From the NCBI RefSeq assembly GCF_932276165.1, contig NC_063999.1, positions 6,760,501 through 6,824,500 of the forward strand: a stretch of 64,000 nucleotides of DNA, in the 5' to 3' direction. The position numbers and the translations under genes were made by a program. Origin of the DNA: Plutella xylostella. Taxonomy: Eukaryota; Arthropoda; Insecta; Lepidoptera; Plutellidae. Shown piece after piece: positions 23,781-35,621 of the stretch. The notes beneath the pieces were generated by a model that was not told where the DNA came from, ran no database searches, and was given only the letters and a program-made list of their open reading frames with translations. The number at the start of each line of letters is the position of its first letter. The stretch's first letter is position 1.

Positions 23781-24550
23781 TTTACGAGGCGGCGGCGGCG
23801 GCGGCGGCGGCGGGTCGGCTGATCGCTTATCTGTCGACCTCGCGGCTGCGCGCGCGCACTACGCCGACGCCTAGCGCGCACTTCTATATTCAAATATGGA
23901 ACTACTTTTATTAATCATCTTTCTAACCAACCAGCCAGTATTCGCTTCACCAGCGTAACACCCAGTCAAGTGCACACATCTTACGCGACAAAAATTCACT
24001 CAATTACACACCAAGTGATAAAATGTGAAACTGTTCAAAACAAAACCGTTATCAGTGATGCTGCTATTTGTGTACGATTAACCGGCCGAGTGACGATAAA
24101 GTGGTACTTGCGAGGGTATCGCGGGGCGCCCGATGATGATCGATGTGGTGACGGGAGGCGCGCATGCGTTGATGAATGGAACAGGAGCCGGCCTGCATGT
24201 GTCCGGTAGCGGCGTCGGGTGTCAGTGCGCCGATAACAGGTTACTAGGTAAGCCGAACCGACGGCACGGACTGACATCGCAAATTGATAAACCCACAAAG
24301 CGCACTCACCCGAATAGAGACCGTATTGCTTCTGAGTAGCTCGCTAATTGGGGTGACAGTGAGGTTTGTCGGTAACAAGACGACGTGAGTGCCCATGTGA
24401 TTCCGCGTCCCACTGGCTGGTACTCGGGGGCTCTATGTGACTGTGAAGTTTAGTGCTAATGTGTAAGTGATATTGTTTTGTTTCGTGAGGACCAATCCCG
24501 ACTGTGTGCCGGGATGAGTTGAGCATTTGCGGGCTCGCGCGATGGATGTA
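23780..24550 (+). promoter_or_regulatory. CpG-rich promoter-like block with GGC triplet run
   Basis: A run of about eight GGC triplets at 23787-23813 is followed by several hundred bases of CpG-rich DNA in an otherwise AT-rich intron. Two candidate first exons lie at its right side. This is the usual look of a promoter with a structured leader, but no TATA box or other core element is clear to me. The alternative is a GC-rich repeat. Confidence 0.4.
24133..24247 (+). CDS. Alternative coding first exon 2 of the same host gene
   Basis: The ATG starts a frame of 38 codons plus one base (MMIDVVTGGAHALMNG...) ending CTAG before a good gtaagc donor. The phase is 1, as in the other first exons. The peptide is Gly-rich with a GSGVGCQC stretch and no recognised domain. 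It lies in a GC-rich, CpG-rich stretch (about 23780-24550) that looks like a promoter region and begins with a GGC triplet run. The next candidate first exon is less than 300 bases downstream, so these may be two starts from one promoter block. The weakest point is that a short frame in GC-rich DNA can be open by chance; the donor and phase are the main support. Confidence 0.45.
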
Positions 24551-24566
24551 GAGGACCCCATGGCAG
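24542..24566 (+). CDS. Alternative coding first exon 3 of the same host gene (very short)
   Basis: Eight codons (MDVEDPMA) plus one base end in GCAG before a gtaatt donor, in phase 1. An in-frame TGA at 24515-24517 fixes this ATG as the first possible start in its frame. A two-codon upstream frame (ATG AGT TGA at 24514) lies in the leader and could lower translation. Joined to 52067 the product would begin MDVEDPMA-GSSSG. Start contexts this short are common in genes with several promoters, but the exon is too small to judge by composition. Confidence 0.5.
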
Positions 24567-25197
24567 GTAATTATTCAATAAACGCATAAATTTGCGTAGG
24601 TGCCTTGTTGTAGGAACGCTTCCACAAATACTGTATTACATCATAATTCATAACATCGCCTCATTGTCTAAGTATAACGTCGAACAAACAAATATTTCAC
24701 TTGTCAGCTTAAAAGTGCGTGCGTATTTGGAAGGTATTTCCTTTAATGATTTTGCTGAGTTCGTTCTACTACTGGAAATCCGATGTGATCGCTACACTAA
24801 TCAATCTACATACCTACTTAGGTAATAATTTCGTGATAATTCTTTCAAATGCTCAAAGGTTACAAGTTTATCACAGAAGACCTTCAAGTGAGCTTGGTAG
24901 AGTTATAAAGCCAAGTTAATTTACAAGTAACTTTACCGAGTTAATTTAACCCACTTTTGTATTGTTGTACCTATTTACTATGTTGGGTACGCAGAATTTA
25001 CATAACACAGCCTTTTAGTTTAATAACTGTGGTGTGTGTTAACTGTATAAAGTTCACAGTTTCTTGCTACAGCATAATTTCTTTTCAGTGATGGAGGTTA
25101 TAAATGACATAACGCATTGTTGGAATTATAATCTATTGGTATTAAGCAAGTGTATATCTGTATTTATCATCAGGTTTTGCCTTTGTAGTATAGCAAA

Positions 25198-25292
25198 TGT
25201 AAGGAATATGCTATGTTTTATGAGAGAAACTGTTCAAGACACCTTTATGTTCCTAAAGGTGTCTTGAACATAGCATAGCATATTCCTTATAG
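25198..25292. repeat. Short foldback, arms around AAGACACCTTTATG
   Basis: GTTCAAGACACCTTTATGTT and its mirror meet head on; the outer GGAATATGCTATG pairs with CATAGCATATTCC across a side loop. The whole could form a hairpin of about 95 bases. Confidence 0.65.
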
Positions 25293-25518
25293 CATAATTA
25301 TTAATGTGTTATGTGCTGCATGGCATCAGCGGTTGGATCGCTTCCCCGAACTATTTCGGAATTCCTGAAATGCTGTACAATGGGACCCGATACCCACTAA
25401 ATTTCGTATTCCCGGAATACTCAATATAACTACTACCTATACTTGTATAACATTCGATTGTCTTCTTGTAATATTCTAAGAGTTACTATGTTAAGTATGT
25501 TAGATAGTAAAATCCAGA

Positions 25519-25620
25519 GACGTCATCATCATCATCAGCCAATAATCATCCACTGCTGGACATAGGCACTCTCTCAAGGAGTGATATAACACTCGGTCCT
25601 CGGCCTTCCACATCCATAGG
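25519..25620 (-). mobile_element. RTE LINE 3' end, minus strand
   Basis: CATCATCATCATCAGCC followed by ATCCACTGCTGGACATAGG is the reverse complement of the usual RTE 3' end (CCTATGTCCAGCAGTGGAT, GATGATG tail). It is 5'-truncated to about 100 bases. Confidence 0.75.
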
Positions 25621-25639
25621 CATAGATAATACATTAAAT

Positions 25640-27430
25640 TCATTTTGAAATTAAATTTAATATAACTAGGTAATATTATAAAAAATCGGGCACGTAATTT
25701 TAGGTTTTTCGCCGCTGGCCAAAAGTCTTTGTTCAGAAAAACCTTCTGTTTCGCAGCTGTCTCTACTACATTTGGTCTGTCTGTACCGCGGTGTTAGGTG
25801 TGTATGGTAATGCTAATTGCACTGAGCTGCAAACTCCACCACGGTTATTTTAGCCTTACAAACAACTAACGAACTTGAGCTGTCATGCAATAGACACGTT
25901 TAATACAACGAGATAGAGTCGGGGCGTTAATCACAAAAGGGCTCCGGAACTTCCTTTTTGTAAGCTGAAGTGACCCCTGTACAACACCCGAGAAACGGTG
26001 TCAGAAGGTATATACGAATTATTTTCAATCACATATTTAAAAATTACATGGTAGTTTTCAGGACCTGGCAAAGTAATGAAGCTATTTATAGAAGCCTCCT
26101 AGTAAAGTAAAGTTTTAACTCTCTATGAACATAATGTGTATTTTTTGCGATTTATGATTTTAATGAGGCCATTTCAAGATGTTTAATACGGGACATCCTG
26201 TATATATCGTATATATACCTACTAAACAAATGCATCGACAGTCAACGAAGAAAGCTTGAGCAATTTTTACGGCATAGATGTCATTTTCAGGGTATTTGTT
26301 TAACGTATAGTTCATAAATAATGTTATCTTTTTTATCAGAGTAAATGTATGCGGGATCAATAAGTTATAGTGCCGCGTCCAACAGGTGGCCTATTTACTT
26401 TTGTGTAGGTAAGTAGACCTGCGCGATATATTTATTTACATAGCTACCGAATCTACCAATACATATTTTATTAACTTACCTATCTATGAGATCCGTGACG
26501 GATAACTGTGTCGTAACAGCCAAAGACACGACAGATATTATGAATGAAATCAGCTCATAAAGTATATCGCTGATATATGTATGGTTTAGCTACTCCTACT
26601 GCTCTGCTGTCTTTACATATTCAAAAGCCTTATAGAACATATATGGTAAGGTAAAATGCGTCTATTAGACACCGATTTTACCGATAATATTTTAAGTTTT
26701 GAGAATAAAACCTAAACAAAAGAACAGAATAAGCTACGAATTCAAAGTTAGAACGATCTATTTGAATTTAGATCACCGGAAGTAGTCGAAGACATCGTTT
26801 CCGGTGTCGCATCGCTGGCTGACATCCGCAAATTAGCTGCGTTGTTTACACTCTTGCAGTCAGCGACAGTCGCCGACTCGTTGCGACAAACGTTCGGTCG
26901 CTTGAGTAATAGTGGAATTTCTTGTTTAAATGCAATAAGAAGACCTAATGTAGATGCATGATTAAATTTGAAGTTAAAAAGTAACGGATGGAAATTAATA
27001 TTCTGATCACTTACCTTCTGTTGATAATTATATTGATGTAGAATGAGATATTCATTTAATATCATCTCGAACCCCTTTCAAATGTAAGTTTCATCTCAAG
27101 AGAAAAAAAGAAAAACATGCGAAAACTATTTTGCAATTTGTCAACATTAAATCTAATGATTTACTCGCGTCGCGTCGCGACCCGGTTGGGCGGTCGCCAA
27201 ATATTCAACACTTGTACGAGGTAATTACGCATTCTGCCGCAGACGTTTTCAATATCTGACGGATGGTAAATATCGCGTTGCTGAAACTTACAGGGGGTCA
27301 CTCTTCATTACAAAAAACTATGTTTCAGAGCGTTGCTGCGCGAGCCACGACTCCATCTCGTTGCATAAAACGTGCCGATTGCACAACAGAGGTGCGATCA
27401 CAGGATTCGATACTGTTTTCGAAACTACAC
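25640..27430. other. Intron-like AT-rich DNA, no gene recognised
   Basis: Frames up to 105 codons on the minus strand (26748-27065) lack likeness to known proteins. A GACATCCTGTA repeat end at 26193 is unpaired. Confidence 0.4.
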
Positions 27431-27433
27431 TAA

Positions 27434-27561
27434 GGATCACTTTTACCAAACGCTAAACGTATATAAAATAGTATTCAAATCAAATTTTAAATACATTATG
27501 TACTAACTGACAGACGTATGACAGGCTACTAAATACGTTTAGCGTTTGGTGAAATTCCACC
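27434..27561. mobile_element. ACCAAACGCTAAACGTAT MITE, copy 1
   Basis: GGATCACTTTTACCAAACGC and AGCGTTTGGTGAAATTCCAC are inverted ends, bordered by TAA on both sides (27431-27433 and 27562-27564). It matches the copy at 47178 almost base for base. Confidence 0.8.
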
Positions 27562-28035
27562 TAACATGAAAAAAACAAATGTTACTTTTGGGACTAACAA
27601 TTTGCCTTACATTTTGACAGTGACAGTTGACGATACGCAACGTAAACGGAGGTTTAGAATCTTATAATCGCTGCACAGCTCTGGTTCGTTCGTTTTTCGC
27701 CAGTATAGAGTAACCCTCCTTTATTTAAAACGCGCACTTCATAACAAATTTTACGCGTTATTAGCAGCTTGAAGCGCGCATCCGGAACACAAAACAATGT
27801 TGTGGAATTTTCCCTTGAATACTTATTCTGGGCTCCCGATCAAGGCTGTGTAACGTGTAAAAAAATATAAATTTATCTACCACCGAACATTAACAATTAA
27901 TTATATTATTGCTTATCCGTTATACTTACTTAATTTGTATAGATCTGACAGATGTTTGACAGACAAGCGAGTATCGGCGGTGGGGGATGTCCACTGAATC
28001 TTATAGAATTCTGGGCTATTAGCCCAGAACGGCCT

Positions 28036-28210
28036 AGCCTAGTACGGGGCGCATTTAAGTCGTGACATAAGTTTTGCATCGCGCTCACTCACATGATGTC
28101 TTGAGGCTGCGCGATGTGAGTCACATCGCGCAAGAAGCTCTCGCTCAAGAGCGAGCGCGACGAAGAACTTTTGTCACGTTTTAAATGCGCCCCCGGCCCC
28201 GTACTAGCCC
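28036..28210. mobile_element. AGTACGGGGCGCATTTAA MITE
   Basis: AGCCTAGTACGGGGCGCATT on the left is mirrored by GCCCCGTACTAGCCC and TTTTAAATGCGCCC on the right; inner arms include CGTGACATAAGTT / AACTTTTGTCACG and CTTGAGGC. About 175 bases. Confidence 0.7.
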
Positions 28211-28603
28211 TTCGAAAAACACCTAATAGTTATAAGCATTATAAATAAGACTTAATTAAAGTTATGAATGTTACATGATTAGCAACAGGTGTTCGGCATT
28301 ATACCCTGGAATGCATCCAATAAACATATCACGTGAAAGATGATGTGAAATTAGGCCTGACTATTACTACAAAATAAATTAGATTCCTCTGAACATAAAA
28401 GTAAAGCATCTATGAGGCGAGTTATGAATGTAAAGGTAGAGGAATGAAAATAAGTATGTCAGAATCGCGGTACGTGCCTCTCTACCTACCCCTCTAGGAG
28501 ACAAGCGTGATCATGTATGTATACAGACTGACATTGCTACGTAGAAGGGGTCAGGTTTTTTTGCAGCTCCCTGTACGTATACATGTATGTACGGTACGTA
28601 CTA

Positions 28604-28737
28604 TCCTAACTAATATTATAAATGCGAAAGTAACTGATGCAGATGGCGGGTGACCGTTTGGGGTGGCGATCGTTAGGAGAGGCCTATGTCCAACAGTGGA
28701 CTACGGAAGGCTGAGAGAGAGAGAGAGAAAGTAACTG

Positions 28738-28776
<39 letters not shown>

Positions 28777-28927
28777 TACTCTTTCACGCCAAAACTACTG
28801 AACGGATTTGAATGAAATTTGGTACACATAGAGTATAGACCCTGGGAAAGAACATAGGGTACTTTTTATCCCGGAATTCCCACGGGAAAACTTTTTAAGG
28901 CGAAGCGAAGCTCGCGGGAACAGCTAG
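28604..28927 (+). mobile_element. Non-autonomous Helitron of Lep1 type, full length
   Basis: Starts TCCTAACTAATATTATAAAT after A and ends GCGGGAACAGCTAG before T. It holds a (GTCT)n run at 28739-28777 and an RTE fragment with its own target duplication. Otherwise it lines up with the 5139-5588 copy from end to end. Confidence 0.85.
28637..28726 (+). mobile_element. 90-bp RTE LINE 3' fragment inside a Helitron, with 11-bp target duplication
   Basis: GGAGAGGCCTATGTCCAACA and GTGGACTACGG form the conserved 3' end of RTE ORF2, ending in a (GA)n run. GAAAGTAACTG flanks it on both sides (28626-28636 and 28727-28737) and is the normal Helitron sequence once. Confidence 0.8.
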
Positions 28928-29660
28928 TGTATGTATAAAACTATTAGCGTGTCCAAGGGTCCATATACAGTATATCACGATTCCAAAGCCCTTCCCTAAA
29001 ATTAGTTTTTTTTACCCACCGGCTTCGACTAATGAATTAATTAACCCTTCGCCACTGAAGTACTGACTATAGAAACCAATCCACTTCTTCTTAGCTGAAT
29101 GAAGATTGATTTAATTAATATTGCAAGAGTTTAAGGTCAGTGATATAGTTCCAGTTGTACATCTGTAATTACAACGCAAATTGCAATAACCATCTGATGG
29201 TAATCAGGGTGATAAATTTCAATACCGGTTTATTTGATTTCACTGTGGGATTGATGTATTCCCATATTCATTAAGATTGTTTCTTTGCTTACTTATACAC
29301 TTACTTACAACTTACTTTATAACATGTTATTATGTAATACTTGTAATACTTGCTTAGTAATATAATATGTTGTCGTTAAATGTTAAAAAAACGTAATAAT
29401 AATCCTTAAATGGCCTATGTTAAGTTAAATTATGTTGGTTAATAAGTAATAATGTTGAGCTGTGGATTACTGTAAATAAATAAATAAATAAATAAATAAG
29501 ATTACCTACTTGAAGACAATATAATAATGCCTACATCAGTAAGTTGTATGTACCTTAATAGTTAACAGCTCAATATTTTATTCATACTTACCTATATTTT
29601 CGTGCTAAGGATTTAAAGAGAAAATCTTTGTAAAATTAAAACATAATTATTTAATCATTA

Positions 29661-29945
29661 ATTAGCTCAGTCGGGTAAGCCCGCTTCTCACGCCAGAGAT
29701 GCGGGTTCGAATCCCGGCGCTGACTTGTACCAATGAGTTATTTTAACTTAAGTACCTACAATGTATATTATCGCTTTTACGGTGAAGGAATACATCGTGA
29801 GGAAACCTGCATATATAGATCTAGCACATCTAGATATGTGAACCCACCAACCCGCAGTGGACCAGCGTGGTGGGAAATGGTCCAAGCTTAGGAAGGCAGT
29901 TGCGACCTTGGGGACATGCACAAAGGTTCCACTCGAGTGAGCCAG
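29661..29945 (+). mobile_element. tRNA-derived SINE with CCACCAACCCGCA tail
   Basis: A box TTAGCTCAGTCGGGTAAGCC and B box GGTTCGAATCC (29704-29714) are 34 bases apart as in tRNA genes. Downstream lie TACATCGTGAGGAAACCTGC and CCACCAACCCGCAGTGGACC, blocks typical of this SINE group. The 5' and 3' arms do not pair into an acceptor stem. Confidence 0.8.
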
Positions 29946-31010
29946 GTGCAGGTACTAACACCCCCCTCAGAGAATAGAATAGATCCCTTTAAACCGTGTA
30001 CGTCACACAAAACAGCCGATAGTTTTTTTTTTGCATTTTCAATAAGTTACCGAAGATTTCAATATTATTTCTCTATCAACTGGATTGCGCTACGCGTTCC
30101 CGAGATAACGGGTATTGATAGACATAAAGACGGACAGACGAGACACCACAGTAAACGTATAAGCCTTTAGCTATTTTTACTTTTGTGGTACAGAACCCAA
30201 AAAAATATAAAAATAGTATCGGTAATCGACAGTGATGTATGAAGTAATGTCGGGTCGGTATCTTAACAATATGACAACCATAACTACTGACTTGCAGATG
30301 CGTGTAGTATGCGCGATATCTGTTGATTATACCTAGTACCTACCTAATCATGCATTATTATATTTATTATTATCATAGTGATACTCGTAGAACAGATCTG
30401 TTCTAAAACGGCTTAGTCATTCAAGTTAAGTAAGAATTCCGCAAAAACATAACATTTGTACAGAGTCTAGAAGAAATTGCATGCCATCTCTATCTAGACT
30501 TAATCTTCGACATAAAGATAATAATTAATGTGATATATCCTTATATGGTGGTACCATAGTTTAAATAGGTCAAACATATAAGGCACAGAGCTGTAAAAGT
30601 ATGAACCACAAAAAATATGACTATTATGACATCACATCGCAATCCTTAAACAAAACACAACACAATGAAATGCCGCGCAAAAGCAATATTTAGGTGCTTT
30701 TACTCTACCTAATATACAAGTCGCTGACAAACGATAATCACCCTTACATCCTAGGCGGTAAATCAATTTGTGGTCTGTACACAAGCGCATATATTTCAGT
30801 GTTATCACAAGGTGTTATCGGCTCGCGTCACACAGAACAGATCGCGTGTTGATAAGTAGTAGAGACACAAGTTGCTTCGGTAGAGGAAAACTCCTGACAG
30901 TGTTCGGTGGAACTCGAGACAATCGCGTTTTTTCTTCTTTTTTGTTTTCTTTCGTGCCAGTAGCATTGTGATGAGGTGGTAGCAAGGAGTCTGCAGACCA
31001 AGGAGGTGCC

Positions 31011-31041
31011 ATGTACCGTCCCAGTGAACTGTGGAGAAGTG
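31011..31041 (+). CDS. Alternative coding first exon 4 of the same host gene (very short)
   Basis: Ten codons (MYRPSELWRS) plus one base end in AGTG before a consensus gtaagt donor, in phase 1. The preceding 200 bases are richer in GC than the neighbourhood and hold an Inr-like TCAGT at 30796-30800. A short upstream frame (ATG AGG TGG TAG near 30971) precedes the start. Position between other first exons, donor quality and matching phase are the evidence; the peptide itself matches nothing I know. Confidence 0.5.
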
Positions 31042-33489
31042 GTAAGTGCTGTTTTTGAAGCGGAAATTTTATGGCCATTTTTATACACTTTACCGCGTTA
31101 TACGACTTCGTTATTTCGCTGTTCTTCTTTTATGACTGCCGGAGCATATTTCCATGCCGTTGGGAATATAAAGGAGAATGAATGATACTCGGAGAATGTT
31201 TTAGTCTTGAAACTCTTTGAAGTTTAGCCATACATAGTTTACACATGTGACTGCCTCGCGTTGCACCGGCCCCAGCCTCACTAGCCTTGCCTTAAAATAA
31301 ATAAAATTATACTATTCAATTGCCGTTACCCTTGGTTCTAAAGTACATTGACCTTAAGTGAGGTGATACGAATGATTAAATGTCAGTAGATCAAAGAACG
31401 TCATCAAAATAATATTCGAATAATCTGCTGATTTGCATATCAGATACAGAGCGGCCGTGGCATACTTTGTAGTTAAATGTTACTACTTAGCATTACATTA
31501 GGTGGATCTAATACGATTATTATTATTATATTCTTGTACACCTTTACGACTTCTTGTATTTTGAACAGAAGAGTCTAAACACGACTTTGTATTTTATCTA
31601 AAAAGCTGTTAACTTTACAAAGTAAAAGAATGTTTCCATACGATGAAAATATCTAGAACTTGTAAACAAAACACAGATATTATCAAAAGGACCTAAGGAA
31701 TAGGACAGTGATTGATTTTGAATGGACGAAGATTAATCTATTTAACTGGACTAGGCCAATTCTATCATGGAGCCTAGCCTAGCCTTCAATGATTACGTAA
31801 TTATAATGTCTATTATATACTTACGAGTAGAAATACAATGTTGTGGGCATAGTAAAATAAGGGTTTTTGATATTATGCGTTGGTTTATTTATTAGAAAGA
31901 ACTTAATCGCCATTAAATAGTAATTTAAAAGTTGTCAAAAGCAGTAAGTAGTTTTTATTAATTGCTTACTATAAACCCCAGTTTAATCAGCGGGAGTTTA
32001 TAAACTAAGTCTAGTTTATTTAAAATTGGAACAGTAACTTACAGTCTGGTTCACCAGTTGTAAGTTAATTTGTTGAACGCTCTTTATACTACCAACTAGT
32101 GTTAAAAAAAGTAGTAGTGTTTCGGCTTAACCCTTTAATAGTAGATAAGAACATGGATACTAATACAAAAGTCTATAAGTACTTACTGAACCTTGTGTGT
32201 GATTGATACACATTTTGCCTAAAAAAATTATGCCTAATTTGAGTCCTATGAAATCAGGCAAAATTAAAAATCTATGGGGGTTAATGGTCCAAGGGTGTCT
32301 GACCCACGGAGTTAACGCTGGGTTCGGAAGGGTTAATTTAAAGGTGCAGCGACACATTTCTAGACTTATGCAATACAATGTAACATTATTTCACTTTATT
32401 TCCATTTCAATTGACACAACATATATATATTCGATTTTAAAGGTAGCTAAGAATAAGCGCAATAAGCGGCCTAACCGCTAAAAGCGATCTTCTCAAGGCA
32501 ACCTTATACGATTACTATGATTATGACACACATCATTAGATAATGTAACACACACCGAAACCCAAAAACTTCCACAGTTTCGGCTAAACCTTCGGCTTTC
32601 CCCACTCTCTACTAGCCCCGGGTCAGAATTACTCAGAATAGTGAATAATGGCCGGGATTAACTAGTTTTACCCACTTTTACTGCAACATTGTTCCTAACA
32701 CTGTTTAACTTGGAAACTCTTTGTTTTATAAACAAACGGTATAATTAACCTCACTGTTATACTAAGCCGTGTTAAATTCATTTGTTTTCGAAAATATACA
32801 CTCTGTTAGTATCTTAAGTGTTGCTTCATGAAAATTCATAGTGTAACCATGTATCTCAATAAGCATGTAAGTGTTTTAGGGTTCTGTGTAGGCAAATGGT
32901 AAACATTTTAACAACGGTGAAAACCCGATGTTTAACACTAAAAGTAGCATAGCTTTTGAACGGCGTAGCCAATTTTGATAAAATATGGCTAAGAACACTC
33001 GGAGTAATATTACCCAAAAAGACGAATCGATAAGTTCAGCCGTTTTGGAGATACGCTACCACAGGCATAATATACATAGACACGTTAAATTTATAACACC
33101 CCTTTTTGTAGAGTGTTATAAATATAATCGATATACTTAGAGTCATCATATTATATCTGGGATGACTTAGGCACAAATTTTGTATGTACCTACATTTAGG
33201 TACCTAACTGCGAAACCATTTCTATTTAAGTAAGTAGTTGAATTTCCACAAAAGTTACACGGGAAACTGTAATGGAGAATTAATGAAAGCTCACTAAAAG
33301 CTACCAAAAGCTTTCTGTGGTTACATTGTTAATTAAAGCTATCAACGGATATTTCCCTCACATTTGCCATTAAGTAAATCGTAACACGAGATCCGACGTC
33401 GAAAATAAGTCCAATTATTTATTATTGTTTAACTAAATTTAACCTTTTCTTGTAAATTTAATTCGTTGTAAAATGGGAACCAATAAACC
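31042..33489. other. Intron-like DNA, mostly without recognised feature
   Basis: Apart from the 3' UTR fragment at 32440 and a decayed dispersed repeat at 32930-33110, I see no gene or element. Confidence 0.4.
32440..32510 (-). mobile_element. Small fragment of the GCTAAAAGCGATC 3' UTR family
   Basis: AATAAGCGGCCTAACCGCTA and AAGCGATCTTCTCAAGGCAACC match the core seen at 39370-39410. Orientation follows that copy. Both ends are unclear. Confidence 0.45.
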
Positions 33490-33731
33490 AAGGCTATATT
33501 TTTTGGCGCAAATCTATAAATATGAGTTACAGAGTCTGTAATACCTATAGGTATCAGACAGCTGATATAGGTATCTACAAAGGTACATGGATAGTTAAAT
33601 ATTAGGTATACGGTATACCGTATACCCAAGACAAATATCTGGCTTTGGATGAATATCTGCTCCGGCCGGGGATCGAACCGGGAACCATCGGCATAGCGGT
33701 CACTAACAAACACTACACCAATCGCTCGTCG
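33490..33731 (-). mobile_element. tRNA-derived SINE, minus strand
   Basis: Read on the minus strand: A box region TTGGTGTAGTGTTTGTTAGT, then CCGCTATGCCGATGG and B box GGTTCGATCCC near 33675. The body GAGCAGATATTCATCCAAAG matches the 9791 SINE family. Confidence 0.75.
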
Positions 33732-34127
33732 TTGGAGCGTGCGAGTTACATAAAACGATATCGTGTGAGTATCAATCGCGCTTCGGGTATAAGCGCTTAG
33801 TAGCGCCTCATCGCTCGTACGAGTTTATTTTGCACGGACACTCCCTTTAGTTCGTAATAAAATAATATTATCGTTGCTACATATACATAAGTACATACAT
33901 ATGCACTCACGACTCGACTGTAATCCCCGAAGGGGTAGTCAGAGGTGGCTCACAAACGAGCCACCCACTTTTCGCAGTAAATTTGTACTCACGTGATAGG
34001 TTGCGAACCATATCGCCGTTTTGGAATAAGTACAATACACTTCTACAATCTAGATGTTTGTTTTAAGCTATCATTTATTTAATTCCAGAAATAATATAAA
34101 TGCAAAACCATACCACTTATAACTACC

Positions 34128-34262
34128 ACGTACAGGTTTCCTGACGATGTTTTCCATCATTGAAAACACAATTGAAAGAATTCATTGCTACAGGCCAGGA
34201 TTTGAACCCACGGCCTCTCGATTGAGAGGACGACGCCTTATCCATTACGCCACCACCGCTCT
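34128..34262 (-). mobile_element. tRNA-derived SINE, second type, minus strand
   Basis: On the minus strand: GTGGCGTAATGGATAAGGCG (A box) and GGGTTCAAATCCTGG (B box) followed by AAAACATCGTCAGGAAACCT. The AGGAAACCTG block links it to the 29661 SINE tail. Confidence 0.7.
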
Positions 34263-34527
34263 ATCGTTGCTATACGCGCCAAAATTTAGCAACACGCAGT
34301 AAAGTGACACGAGCGACTGACAGAGGAACAAATCGACCGATAATGGCGCTGGCAGTCATTACGCGTAATGTCCCACATTATCCACGATTGTCGACTATTG
34401 TCCCGCTCCACCGCCGATCTGTTCCGCGTCCCGCGCTGAGAATAATATCCTAATTTACGCCAATAGGTAAATTATTTTTAATTTTCACACAAATATAACC
34501 ATATTAAAGTTTTCGGCAACATACTAG

Positions 34528-34653
34528 GTATTCTCTTATTCTCACAAAACTTTTAGTTTCAAACTACTGCGCAAACTACGAAAAAATACGTTTTCCATCT
34601 TAGTTAAAAAATCACGTTTGAAACTAAAAGTTTTGAGAGAAATAAGAGAATAC
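34528..34653. mobile_element. GTATTCTCTTATT MITE
   Basis: GTATTCTCTTATTCTCACAA and AACTTTTAGTTTCAAAC at the left are mirrored by GTTTGAAACTAAAAGTTTTG and AAATAAGAGAATAC at the right. About 126 bases. Confidence 0.75.
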
Positions 34654-34784
34654 TCTTAAGGTGAACTGATGGATACCATTTTATTCACTTCCACAATTTC
34701 AAAGAACCATTTTGAAATTGTGTAAGTTAATAAATTGTTATCATCAGTTGAAAGAAACTATAATTATGTTTTCAATTAGAGAGT

Positions 34785-35565
34785 ATAAAAAAACCGACTT
34801 CAAAAAACCACTAAAATGTAAGAAATAATTTAAGGTTTACACAAATTCTACTCGTATGAGACAGTACAAATATACCTAAGCAGGAACTGTTCTTTTTTGA
34901 TGTTGGTGCGGTGACAAAGTAATCTGAAGAAATATGGCACCAACTTCAAAAAAGAACAGTTCCTGCTTAGGTATATTTGTACTGTCTCATACGAGTAGAA
35001 TTTGTGTAAACCTTAAATTATTTCTTACATTTTAGTGGTTTTTTGAAGTCGGTTTTTGAATTTTTTTAATTATTATTTTATTTAATAGTTTTTAGTTTAT
35101 TTGTAATAATTTTCAATCAAAAGTAAGGTGCAAATGATACCAAAATGTCCTACTAATCAATACGAATCATTCAAGCCTAAACACGAAGTAGTTGCTATAT
35201 ACCGTTGAGGAGTTCCCCTGACTGCCTTCCGTTTCCATCATCAGATCAGCTCAAGGTCACCATCATATTTTTTTGTTATAAGAACTATATTTACGTTCTT
35301 AATTTCATTAGAATCGGTTAATATGTGCCCAAAATTGAAATTCATACCCTGTTTTTACCCCTTTACCCACCCTTGGGGGTGAGATAAAATTCTGAAAAAA
35401 AAATGGGACCACCTGGAAGCTCAACCCAATACAACAAAAAAAGAATTTTCAAAATCGGTTCATAAACGGCGGAGTAATCGGTGAACATACATAAAAAAAA
35501 ATATAAAAAAAAAAAAAAAAGATCCCGACGAATTGAGAACCTCCTCCTTTTTTTGAAGTCGGTTA
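34785..35565. mobile_element. AACCGACTTCAAAAAA element with a long internal palindrome
   Basis: AAACCGACTTCAAAAAACCA at about 34794 and TTTTTTGAAGTCGGTTAAAA at about 35547 form inverted ends. The left part, 34785-35060, is itself a palindrome with arms of about 120 bases (GGTTTACACAAATTCTACTC, AGCAGGAACTGTTCTTTTTT and mirrors) around a 35-base loop. The right part has GATCCCGACGAATTGAGAAC and AAAATCGGTTCATAAACGGC, blocks of a widespread lepidopteran repeat. Confidence 0.7.
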
Positions 35566-35621
35566 AAAATATATTTAGGTACTTTAAAACGGTAAATTAT
35601 TTTTAATATTATATTTATATA

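Noticed and set aside
26748..27065. 105-codon frame on the minus strand
   Set aside because: Low-complexity AT-rich beginning, no likeness to known proteins, no splice support.
29661..29735. tRNA gene at the A and B boxes
   Set aside because: Box spacing is tRNA-like but the ends do not pair as an acceptor stem and SINE tail blocks follow; the same holds at 9791, 33731, 34262 and 61400.
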